From: Taxillus chinensis
Taxonomy: Eukaryota > Streptophyta > Magnoliopsida > Santalales > Loranthaceae
Assembly: GCA_023512835.1 (NCBI GenBank)
Contig: CM042088.1
Span: forward strand, 43,850,771-43,914,770
DNA: 64,000 nucleotides
Direction of reading: 5' to 3'
In this document: positions 1-14,479 of the stretch, piece by piece
Numbering within the stretch: the first letter of the stretch is position 1
Layout of the letters: each line of letters opens with the position of its first letter
Notes under the pieces: model-generated
The model's database searches: none
Seen by the model: the letters and a program-made list of their open reading frames with translations, nothing else
What the model was told of the DNA's origin: nothing
Translations under genes and position numbers: made by a program

Positions 1-562
1 GCTTTGTTTGAAATACCATAAAATATTTTTGGAATGCAAAAATAAAATAAAATATCGAAAAATAAATAAATATTTTCCTGAAAATTATTTTTATTTTTAA
101 ACATTTTAGAGTGGGGAATGTTTTTAAAAAGTTAAAAACTAATATTTACTCAAAGATTACAAAGTGCTCTATTCACTCTATTCCAAAATCCTTAGTTTTT
201 TCCATTCAATGAAATAGTTACTGTGCTTCTACGTTGTTCTTGTTCCCGAAGACTGTGCAAGTACAGCAGCCAATTGTTGGTTAGAAAAAGATACAGGTTA
301 CTGACTATTATCGTCAACATTCATTGCTTCTCTCGTTAATGATTTTAAGATATCATCTTCGGAACTTCCTATTTTTTGAAAGCATGCAAACAAATTAAAG
401 AAGGAAAGAGAAGAAACACAAGTGGTTCATGATTATGAGGTGCATTCATAGATTCCAGCTTTACAGGTTGTTCAGAAAATTATGAATGACTGTTTCATAA
501 AATTGCGGTTAGAGAAACCCAGAATTCAAAATAGTACAACAATTTTTTACTATAAGACTAGC

Positions 563-606
<44 letters not shown>

Positions 607-966
607 AATACCATGGCTGTGTCGCTGTCGAATCATTCATATTATAAGTATTGAAAATATTTCAAGCCATTTAATCCATCATTACCCTACAGCCGAAGGA
701 CAGGCATGTAATGGAGTCCTCACTGGCTGGCCAGGCCACATAACAGCAATGTCTTGACCAAAGGCCAGAAGCAAACTGGCAGTGAATGAAAAAAAAGAGA
801 GTACATATCTCGATTCCACACATTAGACACATGTTTAGTTATGTTGCCAGACACATCTCTTCAACTGCCAACCACAGGAAAGGAATCAATGAGATATTAG
901 ACCGCACTTTCAAACGTGACATGCTACACTGGTTTGGGTCCCCCAGTACTTCTTCCTACGCTTTCT
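1..966. other. Left-edge non-coding region, no gene seen
   Basis: AT-rich sequence with short ORFs only and no exon chain I could support. A homopolymer of about 32 T lies at 565-596. On the minus strand this would be a poly(A), possibly the tail of an old retroposed copy, but no body was recognised. It is downstream of the thiolase 3' end, so part of 900-1597 may be its 3'UTR or flank. Confidence 0.5.
565..596. repeat. Poly(T) homopolymer
   Basis: About 32 consecutive T bases. Similar but shorter runs occur near 41123 and 58146. Confidence 0.9.
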
Positions 967-1134
967 CCTTTGGCTGTCTTTGTTCTTTTGGTCACATATT
1001 TGTGTCAAAAAGGCTCTTCCCTGCAAACTCAAGGCCGTTTGAATAGCCCTTGTGTCAAAAAGGCTCTGCCTTTGGCTGTCTTTGTTTTTTTCTTGGACCC
1101 GGTTACCCTCCAAACTCAAGGCCGTTTGAATAGC
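967..1134. repeat. Imperfect tandem duplication downstream of the thiolase gene
   Basis: The motif CCTTTGGCTGTCTTTG occurs at 967 and again at 1069. CAAACTCAAGGCCGTTTGAA occurs at 1024 and 1111, and GTGTCAAAAAGGCTCT at about 1001 and 1052. Together they form about two diverged copies with a period near 90-100 bp. ORFs on both strands across it are by-products of the repeat. Confidence 0.75.
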
Positions 1135-1597
1135 TTTTCAGTTCAGACCACCCTTGGTGCACGTACTAATTTTGTTTTAAATTATGTAAGCTTGCTATAT
1201 GCACAAATGGATTCAGGTTTGAAGTTGGGGGAGAAAAAACGAGAATAACACCTGGAGCATGACTACCGCCTCGGCCACAAAAATGGGAGAAGGGTGCAAC
1301 AGTGTTCAAATTCAGCATCTCTTGACAAGAGGAGCCACAAGGGCATCCACTGTTTTATCATAGGAAACAAGCTAGGAGGGCACAGAAGATAATTTGCAGC
1401 AACTCCAACTCACATATGAATTGCTAGTATATCAGAAGAAACCTACGCAAATTGAGTCACTTCCTTATTCCCAGAGAACCTTCATTACAAGGAGACTGAT
1501 ACAAAGTGAAGCAAACACAGCCCTACAGTTCTGGCTGGGTTGGTCCTCATACTAAAATTAGAAATTTCAAAAACAAAAAATAAAAAAATAAAAACAT

Positions 1598-6034
<4,437 letters not shown>

Positions 6035-6531
6035 GGATATCTGAAAATTTTGAAGGAACTGCTTTAGGTTATGAATTCAGACACACGCGCGCACAATAAT
6101 AGTAGTGTATTGTTATAACTCATCTAAGCTCGCCAACCCATTTTTTGGTCTTCGAAGCAAAAGAGAATGGATTATAAAACAACATTAGAAAGGAAAACAA
6201 TAAAACAGAAATATAAATATCACAAATGGGGTAATTTTATTCCAATACTAATTATTATTTGCAAAATATGTGCTTTAGCATATGATAGGGGCTTCAAAAT
6301 GCCCGAAACAAATTGAAGCAGGGGCATCAGAGATAAGCCTAAGTAAAATAACGATAGTAAATCAAAACCCAGAAAATTTATAATTTAAAAAAACAAAACA
6401 AAACAAAAAAATCGAATTATAGGTAACATGTTGGGAGCAGTCGCAAACAACATAAGAGGTAGATCTAGCCTGAAAATGCGACAGAAAAATCAAAGGGCAG
6501 TGTTCATATTATAGTGAGACATGCGACTCGC

Positions 6532-6620
6532 CTGCACTGGAGATTGGGAGGAACAGACAGAAGAGGTGAAGGTGATGGTTGCTTGAGAAGGAGCGAGTGG
6601 AAATGGCGGAGGTGCGTTTA
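6532..6620 (-). other. Probable 5'UTR exon of the thiolase gene
   Basis: Upstream of the thiolase ATG the sequence shows an acceptor (TTTTCAG, exon edge at 6040), implying a leader intron. The likely leader exon ends at 6532, where the minus strand reads CCAGTGCAG followed by GCGAGT, a GC-type donor. This makes a leader intron of 491 bp (6041-6531). The leader is CT-rich, and a long CT repeat on the gene strand lies just upstream. No transcript evidence is available, so the 5' edge is only approximate. Confidence 0.5.
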
Positions 6621-6628
6621 TAATTTAT

Positions 6629-6630
<2 letters not shown>

Positions 6631-6674
<44 letters not shown>
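6631..6674. repeat. (GA)n microsatellite at the thiolase 5' end
   Basis: About 22 uninterrupted GA units on the plus strand, read as CT on the thiolase strand. It lies immediately upstream of, or inside, the probable 5'UTR. CT-rich tracts near transcription starts are common in plants. Confidence 0.95.
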
Positions 6675-6675
<1 letters not shown>

Positions 6676-6719
6676 AGTAGAGACTGCGAACAAGGCGGAA
6701 GAAGACAAAAAAATAATAA

Positions 6720-9060
6720 TACAAAGAGCTACAATTTTTTTTATAAGGGAGGGGACGTTTTATTTGACAAAAATTTACCAGTGAAAATTAGAATTTTGAA
6801 TAATTAAAATACATTATCTCTTAAAAATTATAGTCAGACTTTTTGCGTAGCAATTTTGACATTTGATTTTTTTTTAATGATTCGACATTTAAGCTATCCA
6901 TCTTGACCAATCACGCTTTTAAAAATGAAATAAAATTAAACTTCTTGAGTATTTGTGAGAGTTTAATCGCTATATGAATAATTTATGGATTTAATTGTTT
7001 TGTCAAAATTTTAAATTAAATTGTTTAAAGTAAATGAATTGTGAATTTAAATGTTTCTTAAAAATTGAAAGCTAAATTACGTTTATGTATAAAGTTTGAT
7101 AATGAAATTTTATTGATTTTATCTATTTTTTAATTAAGTATAAATAATTTTTTGGCAACTGTGAAATCTAATAATAATAATAATGTGTATCAAATGAATA
7201 AATGTCTCCGTAAACTTATACATATCATCTTTCAAATAATTTTTGCAAGAAGCTAATAATATGTTTTCTCCAAACCTATCTATATTCAACCTATTTTGCT
7301 TAACCCAGACACACACACATCACTTATTTCACTGGTTTTTATAGCCTAATGATCGATGCAAATCCACCCTCGATGAAAGAATATGGGGAAATAGAAAAGT
7401 TTTTTTTTTGGGGTGGGGAGTGAATTTTATAAGTAAAAAAAAAATTCTATGAGCAAGTATAAGTATTAAAATAATTGGGTTCAAATAAATAATTGTTGCC
7501 CTCAAAATAATAAAGAATTTTTTTATTTTATTTTTTTTTTTTATTTTTTGGGCCTAGGGTTTTCTTCCGTTATTTAATTTTATTAAAGATCAAATAGTGA
7601 ATTTCAAAAAATGTTATAGAAACTTATTTTTCAATTTTTTAACAAACTTTTTTACTTTATAAACAATATATTCATTCAAGTTGAATATTTTATATTCTAT
7701 CACAATTGTTTAAATAATTATATTTTCGCTCTTTACTTTTTAAATTAATAATTATATTTGTCATTATTCTCTGTCCGTATTTTAATTAAATAATAAAGTA
7801 TTATTATAAATATTAAAAGAAAAGAAAATTATACCTATTAAAAGAAGTTAAAATTATTGTGACATTACAATTTACAACCTTATATGTGTATTTAGAAATG
7901 AAAACTTATTAGTTTTTAATTACAAAGATATTCGGCAAGAATACTTTTTTTTTTTGACAAGTAATGTTACATGTTATTGAAGTTACGTAATCAATGACTA
8001 ATTTTTATGACATATCAAATTTAAACAGTAGAAAAGAAAATAATAAATTTATGAATCAATTAAAATCTATCATAAGAATCGCAGTCTCATAATAATACCA
8101 ACAATTAATTGAAAATATTATTTTTATGATTTATTTATTTTACCTGAAATAGGAATCCAATAATTGTAATAATAAATAAATAAATATCACATCAAACACA
8201 AAAATACGAACACGTTGGGTGAAGAATGAGCAATATTTGGGCATGTGCCAGCAAAAACAACCCACATTTCTTCGGGAGCATTGCGAAGTTCAGACGAATG
8301 GTCGGTCGAGTTCTGTATTGGTTAGCATCAAGTACTGTGGGTCGGCCCCAAGGACTGTGCACTTCCCAAGTCCCTCATTGCATACATATATATATATATA
8401 TATATAAAAAACAACAATTGTTCTTTTGCTTAATATATTTATCATTCTATTTTATATATAGATATAAATAAAATAAATTTATAAAAGATAATAACCCTCA
8501 TTGCATATGAAATTTTAAATACTATTAATAATATTTTAATTAAAATTTGTATTTGTAAATTTTTATTTTAAACTATAATTTAGTATATTAACAAAAATAT
8601 TCTCTCAAATAATTTATTTTTTAAAATGAAAACTTATATTTCTATGTGAGTTAACATTAAATTAATAAAATAGTATTAAACTCTCATAATAGATAATTGA
8701 AATGGTGATTAAATATCACATAATTTTAATAATATTTCTTGTAATATTTACGCTTGAAAAATAATTTTAATAAAAATATTTGAATTCCAAATAAATTGTC
8801 TATACATTATTCAAAATTCTTAAATAAGTTAACAAAAATTTTGGATAAAATTTATGCTATTAAATATCTAAAAAATCAACTCCAGTTGATATGATATTTA
8901 ATTTAATAAATAATCAAAATATTTTTTTTTTTTTTAAAATTATGATTGAAATTTATTATTATAACAAAAAATATACTTGAAAATAATAAATTAAAAAATA
9001 CATATATATTATAAATAATAAAAATGATATAGATTAATCAATAAATTTTATTTATTTTTT
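6720..9060. other. AT-rich intergenic spacer, no gene seen
   Basis: Very AT-rich sequence with many short A and T runs, a short (TA)n at about 8387-8405, and no exon-like stretch with coding bias. It lies between the 5' side of the thiolase gene and a more GC-balanced patch starting near 9060. Confidence 0.6.
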
Positions 9061-9480
9061 TCATGACCAGACACCAGTCCGCTGCTGCCATTTCATTATG
9101 CAACTCTCTGAACAAACATAAAGTAGATTTGAAATCAAGGTGATGGCGACGCGACCCCCGGGCCTTGCCATTCACGCCCACCATTTTTGTCCGCTCCATC
9201 AATACAGAACAGAAGGCGACACGTTTGACAAAAAAATATGTGAGAAATGAGGTTTTACGAGGCGTGTACGGTGTACTGGGTTTAAAGAGGGAGGGGGCCT
9301 TTTCGGTATTTCATACCTCCACTGCGCCCACCCCCAGGCCTGCCCACATGCAATTAGTCGCTGATCAAATACCAAGTCAATTGCGATTATTTCAGACCAC
9401 CACGCACCAGGCCACATCACATGCGATTATGGGCTGCGGGAGGCTCTTGCTGACCCGTCAAGAGAGATAATTATTATAGG
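9060..9480. other. GC-balanced unassigned patch
   Basis: Clearly less AT-rich than its surroundings. It carries open frames on both strands (73 to 101 residues) whose translations I do not recognise. Composition resembles a promoter, leader or old gene remnant. No splice-linked continuation was found. Confidence 0.3.
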
Positions 9481-10152
9481 GGGCCCCCCATTATGGTCTA
9501 TTCAATAGAGACTGCGGCCTAAGTTCTATTTACTTTTTTTTTTATTATATTCATAATTCTTTTTAAAAAAAATTAAAAAAAATTATTTTTCGATTTTTGA
9601 TTGATGGATAAATAATTTTATTTAAAAGAATACCTGATAAAATATATAGTAATCGCATCTTGCAGGTGTAAGACAGTCAACGGGTCAATCTATTCGCTTA
9701 CATTTTTTGCCATTGAAAATTGGAGTGATGTGATCCGGTTTGCAGTATAAAAACACTAGTAATAATTGTTTTTTTTTAAAAATCGTTTTTTATTTAATAA
9801 AACTTAAAATAATAATAAATTTATTTTCACATTTATATTTAATTTTTTTTCTCGTTATATTTGCTATAATATTTTGAGAAATATTAATCGTTTGATATAA
9901 TTATTAAATTATAAGATATAATAATTAAAAGATAAAAAAGAAAAAATAAACAAATAATAAAAATAAAAATAATATTTTATTAATATATGAAGTAATTTAA
10001 AAAACCTATTGCGTGTGTATTTATATAAAAGTAAATTAAATTTATAGAAAACAAATGGGTGGCTAATGTTAGAGCACCCATTTGCATCCCCTAATGTTAG
10101 AGCACTAGCTTCATATTTTTCAAAAACACCTTAAACACCTTAATTTGCATCA

Positions 10153-10380
10153 TCACCTACCAATATCCATGCTACCAGACATGGTCAACTTCTCCTCCAA
10201 CTTTGGTGCCCTCTTTTTACCATTGTTGCTAAAGCTCAACCATGGCAGCAACCTCAACGCAACCTCAAACCGGTTTGCTGCAAATTCCTCCATGTTGTAA
10301 TACCCCTCGGCCTTAAGCCACTTTTCATTTCCACCCAATCTGCGCCCAGCCCGCTCTCCTCCCCCGTTGGCCACAAACTC
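10153..10380 (-). pseudogene. Possible gene remnant, unrecognised
   Basis: The minus strand has an open stretch of about 75 residues with coding-like composition inside AT-rich DNA. It includes EEFVANGGGERAGRR upstream and KAEGYYNMEEFAANRFEVAL in the middle, and ends ...SMDIGR before a stop. A stop lies a few codons before the EEF segment. I do not recognise the family. It may be an exon or a decayed gene fragment. No flanking exons with matching phase were identified. Confidence 0.3.
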
Positions 10381-11573
10381 TTCTCACAGGGTCATGGATA
10401 GCTTTAAACATGCCTAAATTATAACCATTCAATCTGCAAAAATTCATTGACTGACCTACTTGACTCGCCGACTCTTTTACTAATTAATAATAAAATTCTA
10501 TAATTTTTCCACCTATTTTGCCCCGATAAATAGACTTTTCAGACTTCCACACAAAGCAGGACAATCCAATATGGGTTCACATTGGCCTCTATTTCTGCCC
10601 AAAAATAATTGACCTTAGTAGGTCCTTTCGGTCATCACATCTCTCTGGCGCGTCTCCTTGTATGACTCGTCAAGTGACTCACATTCACTGTTTAAAAAAA
10701 AAATGTTGCACTGACTCAGTGCTTAATTGCATTCCCTCGGCAATATTCAACCTCACTCGGGCTTTGTTTTTTTTTTTTTTTTTGGCGCGCGGATAGTTCT
10801 ATACGCACACATATATTTAACTATGACAGGTAAAGTTGATCACATGCAAATTTAATTCTATGTTAAAAAACAGTAATCAACTTAACACGCAGTTGAGTCG
10901 ATGGTTATGTCTTATATCTCTTGAGTTTGATGAGATCTAAATCAAATTCAGAGGAGAAAATATGTCATTCAGACAGTATTTTTTTAAAAAAATTTAGATG
11001 GAACTATAGCAGGTAGTTTTAAATTTTCGAAAAAAAAAACTATGATAATAATATATAATGCGTTTTTTTTATTATTATTTATAAGAAACATTAACGTAAA
11101 AACTGTAATAATTAAATAGGACGCAAGCAAAAATGCTTACACTATGTTGCCTCGTTAATTATAATAATATATAATTCGTGATATTAATGATCCAAGTAAT
11201 TCTTGTCATAAATGTCAATGATAGCAAATTCAGTTTTTTGTTAGATTTGATATTATTTAAATAAAAATTAAATATATAAAATATTATTTAAAATTAAGTG
11301 ATATACTATGTAAACAAATATAAACTATAAGATATAATGTCAACACGTAAATTTCATGTAAATCTAGTTCATGTAAATTTCATAAAAATGATAATATCAT
11401 GATTCATAAAAATAAATAAATTAAGAATAACTAAAAAATATCATTAATATTGAAAATAAAAAAACACAATAATTAACTAAAGCTTCGTGCTAAATCATTC
11501 ACTTTCTTTAACAACTCATGCAATGGATGTGGGAGCATCAACTCCGTAAATAATAAAATATAAAAAGATATTG

Positions 11574-11575
<2 letters not shown>

Positions 11576-11615
<40 letters not shown>
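11576..11615. repeat. (AT)n microsatellite
   Basis: About 20 uninterrupted AT units in an AT-rich spacer. Confidence 0.95.
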
Positions 11616-11620
<5 letters not shown>

Positions 11621-11966
11621 TAGTTATTCAAGGAACCATATATATTAATTTCCCATCATTATTTATATTTACAAACTATATATTTCCCTTTATAGGCATG
11701 AAGTAATATAGGAGGTTTAGATAATTGAAGAGGGGGGAATATAAAAGGATGCTACATCAAAGAATATACATGAATATTGTGGGATTTCGAAGTGTATATA
11801 ATTATATTAGGTGAAAATCAAATAATCATTCTTCAAATAAATGCTTTCATAACAAATCTAAATGGCAGGGAAAAAAATATTTGTGCATTTTACCTGCACA
11901 ATACATGTAATGCCGAGCCATATCAACAATTAGTATACACCACGCACTGATTGCTTATGTAAAATA

Positions 11967-12470
11967 TGGGTGTTAAACGGGTGGGTCAGGCCTAGCTCAA
12001 GCCTAAACGGGTTAAGCCTGTTTAGGCCAACTTTTAAATGAATCAGAAAATTCTGACCCGACTCAACCCGCGAGGCAAACCTTTATTATAATAATAAATA
12101 ATAATATTTATTTATTATTATTTTTTAATATATTAATTACGCAAATAAATTTAACAAATATATATAGCCTGTTGATTGGATGTTGTTCATATCTCAAAGG
12201 AGGTATAGGGTTCAAGTTGCACTAATAACATATTTTGCAAAGGATTTTTAGGATATTAGAAGAGGTAGACTGGGCTGTTGGGGTGGGACGGGGGTCATGG
12301 GCTGGGCTAAGCTTGGCAGATGAGCCTGTATATGCTATGGCCAGCAGGCCAACCCGTAACCGTATGGGCCAAGGCTGTTTAAATCATAATTCGCGGGCTA
12401 CAGACCATTTAAGCCCGTGTTAAAACGGACTCACATTTGATGGCCAGACCTGACCCGTTTAATACTCCTA
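11967..12470. mobile_element. hAT-like MITE, about 500 bp
   Basis: The left end reads GGGTGTTAAACGGGTGGGTC. The reverse complement of the right end reads AGTATTAAACGGGTCAGG, so the termini are imperfect inverted repeats. A GTAAAA motif lies just outside both ends and may be part of a target-site duplication. The interior shows further GC-rich blocks related to each other (GGCC- and CCCG-rich) around an AT-rich centre. The terminal motif resembles the GGGTGTTAAACGGG termini of plant hAT-derived MITEs. No transposase ORF was seen, so it is non-autonomous. Confidence 0.6.
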
Positions 12471-12479
12471 GTAAAAAAT

Positions 12480-13340
12480 AAATGACTAGATAAGTAGTAG
12501 TTTACGAATCACATTTATGGCAAGCAAACAATTTTTTAAGAAAAATTATAAATAGATATATCATGAAAATAATTCGGGTAAAAATATACAATTTATCAGC
12601 ACAATATTTACTTCACATATATATTCACTCAACCCAGCTGTGTCGAGATAGATGTTGAAATGACTACGGTTAAGGAGATAGGTATCCAATTTGTTTTTGT
12701 TTTGGGATGTTCTAGGTTACGGGAAATTCATGTTTTGCTTCTTTTGTTTGCAAGGGTGCGCTCAAATCAAAACTGTAGATTACCCAACTTTTTGTCCGCA
12801 TTCAACACCACCAGAATGTAAACACAAATCCATGCTTTCATCTTAAATTCCTTCCGAGGGCTACTTATTTTTGTTGAACCCTACAACATTTTGGATGTTG
12901 AAAGCCAACATTATTATTACAGTTGTACAAAACCCATATTAGTTTTGTATTTTCTTTTTGGTCCCATTCATCGCTAAACAAGAAAACAAAAAAAAAACGA
13001 AGAAGACAAAAAGACAAAAACAAATCTGTTTAGCCGTGTTCTAGATTAAAAAAAAAGAAAAAAACAAGCTAAATTATCCAACAAAAGAAATTACTTTTGA
13101 CTTTCAAGTCAACGGCCAGTCCAACTGTAGCCAAATTTTCAACTTGGATAAATGTTAGGCTACTGCTAGTGGAAAAAACATCCTTTTGTCCATTCAACAC
13201 CAATCAAATTACACAAAGCTCAGGTTGTCCTCGAAAACTCAATTCCCCTCTCCCAATTAAGTTAGAATTCTAAGAAAAGAACTACAATAAATAGAAGTCA
13301 CACAACAATAAATAGCATACATATTGTAGTAGACTCGTAG
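12480..13340. other. Intergenic spacer downstream of the NF-YB gene
   Basis: AT-rich with A-rich tracts near 12980-13070. No ORF or exon chain could be supported. The right part probably includes the NF-YB 3' flank. Confidence 0.5.
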
Positions 13341-13394
13341 TATACAGAGCTATATACACAACATTACACCATACTCACCAACATACATACTTAG

Positions 13395-13690
13395 GAAAGA
13401 AAGAAAAAAACTAGATCTGGGTACCCAAAAGAGGCAAATTTCGAAAACCACAAAAACCCACCTCCTTGAATTGCGCATCTGTCCCTGCCTGGCACCACTG
13501 ATGATACAATACCCAAAAAAAGGAAAATTTAGGAAACCCCAAAAACCCAAACTACTTTGAATTGTGCACCTGTCCCTTGTAGTACAGGTTTATCAAAGGA
13601 AAAAAAAAGGATCTGGGTACCTCAAAGAAGGCAAGTACAGAAAAATAAAAACACCCAACTACCTCGAATTGTGCATCTGACCCTGGTATT
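13395..13690. repeat. Three-copy tandem repeat covering the NF-YB stop codon and 3' flank
   Basis: The core TTGAATTGCGCATCTGTCC (or a variant) occurs at 13466, 13557 and 13664, spacings 91 and 107 bp. Each copy is accompanied by a CCCAAA/AAACCC-rich arm and, in two copies, by GATCTGGGTACC. The copy at 13664 contains the last codons of NF-YB. The other two, read on the minus strand, would encode GQVHNSK and GQMRNSR. Confidence 0.85.
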
Positions 13691-14135
13691 GCCCCTGACC
13701 GTACTGTCCGTGACCCATCATCAGCATAGACGTTTGCATCCCGCCTCCGGCAGCAGAATCCTTGGCGGCGGAGGCGGCGACGGAGGATGAGGACGTGGAT
13801 GAGGAAGACTTCTCGCCTTCGATCTCGCGGAACTTGTTGAGGTAGAGCTTGAGGGGTTCGACGTAGTCCTCGAAGCCGAGGGTAGTCATGGCCCACAGGA
13901 GGTCGTCGCCGTTGATGGTCTTGCGCTTCTCGCGCTGGCACTTATCGGAGGCCTCGCCGGTGACGAAGCTGATGAACTCCGACACGCACTCCTGCACCGT
14001 CTCCTTGGCGTCCTTGGACACCTTCGCGTTCGCGGGCAGCGCCTTCTTCATGATCCGACCCACGTTCGCGATCGGCAGGAACCTGTCTTGCTCCCGCGCC
14101 GACATCTCCCCGGACTCGTTGTCGGAATCGGCCAT
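13659..14135 (-). CDS. NF-YB3: NF-YB transcription factor subunit (NF-YB3-like), intronless
   Basis: Histone-fold subunit B of the heterotrimeric CCAAT-binding factor NF-Y. It dimerises with NF-YC in the nucleus, and in flowering control the NF-YB2/3 group works with CONSTANS-type proteins. Single exon of 158 residues. The N-terminus [10 protein letters not shown] is typical of the NF-YB2/3 group. The conserved core runs about residues 14-106 and includes [30 protein letters not shown] and [20 protein letters not shown] Ser/Ala-rich linker and a Gly/Gln/Met-rich tail follow. One oddity is Gly26 in IANVGRIM, where the family usually has Ser. The tail ends QMHNSR, and this terminal segment is repeated twice downstream (see the repeat entry), so alternative 3' ends are conceivable. 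The start is the only ATG that gives the conserved N-terminus. Its GC content is much higher than that of the flanks. Confidence 0.95.
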   Translation of the reverse strand: MADSDNESGEMSAREQDRFLPIANVGRIMKKALPANAKVSKDAKETVQECVSEFISFVTGEASDKCQREKRKTINGDDLLWAMTTLGFEDYVEPLKLYLNKFREIEGEKSSSSTSSSSVAASAAKDSAAGGGMQTSMLMMGHGQYGQGQYQGQMHNSR

Positions 14136-14374
14136 CGTCCGAGGTTGTCTCTCAGTGGCCGGAGGGAGATTAGCTAGAGCGTTGGGGGCTGTTGGATCGG
14201 TCCGGGCTCCGGAGAAGGAGAGTCTAGCAGTCTATCTCTCTATTTCACTGCCTGCCCTGGTTCGTTGTTACCTAGGATGTGTAGTAAATAGTGGGGGGAA
14301 TCGGGTACGACGTGTGGATGGATGGTCTCGCCGGCAGGTCGTGGGTTATGTCATATGTGTCGAGAAGCTTGGGA

Positions 14375-14380
14375 CACGTG
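14375..14380. promoter_or_regulatory. G-box in the NF-YB upstream region
   Basis: Palindromic CACGTG about 240 bp upstream of the NF-YB start codon, within ACACGTGG. G-boxes bind plant bZIP, bHLH and PIF factors. The match is exact, but function is inferred from position only. Confidence 0.4.
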
Positions 14381-14479
14381 GATGCGTCATGGCGCGTTAG
14401 ATTGGGAGGTTGGGGAAGGACATCTGACGGCTGTTGACGCATGCGGGAAGCTGTGGGGACAGATAGGAGAATCAATGGT

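Noticed and set aside
916..1248. 110-codon plus-strand ORF downstream of the thiolase gene
   Set aside because: It runs through a tandem duplication, repeats its own peptide (LPLAVFV, LQTQGRLNS) and lacks any recognisable domain.
13888..14400. 170-codon plus-strand ORF antisense to NF-YB
   Set aside because: Shadow of the GC-rich NF-YB coding strand and its leader.
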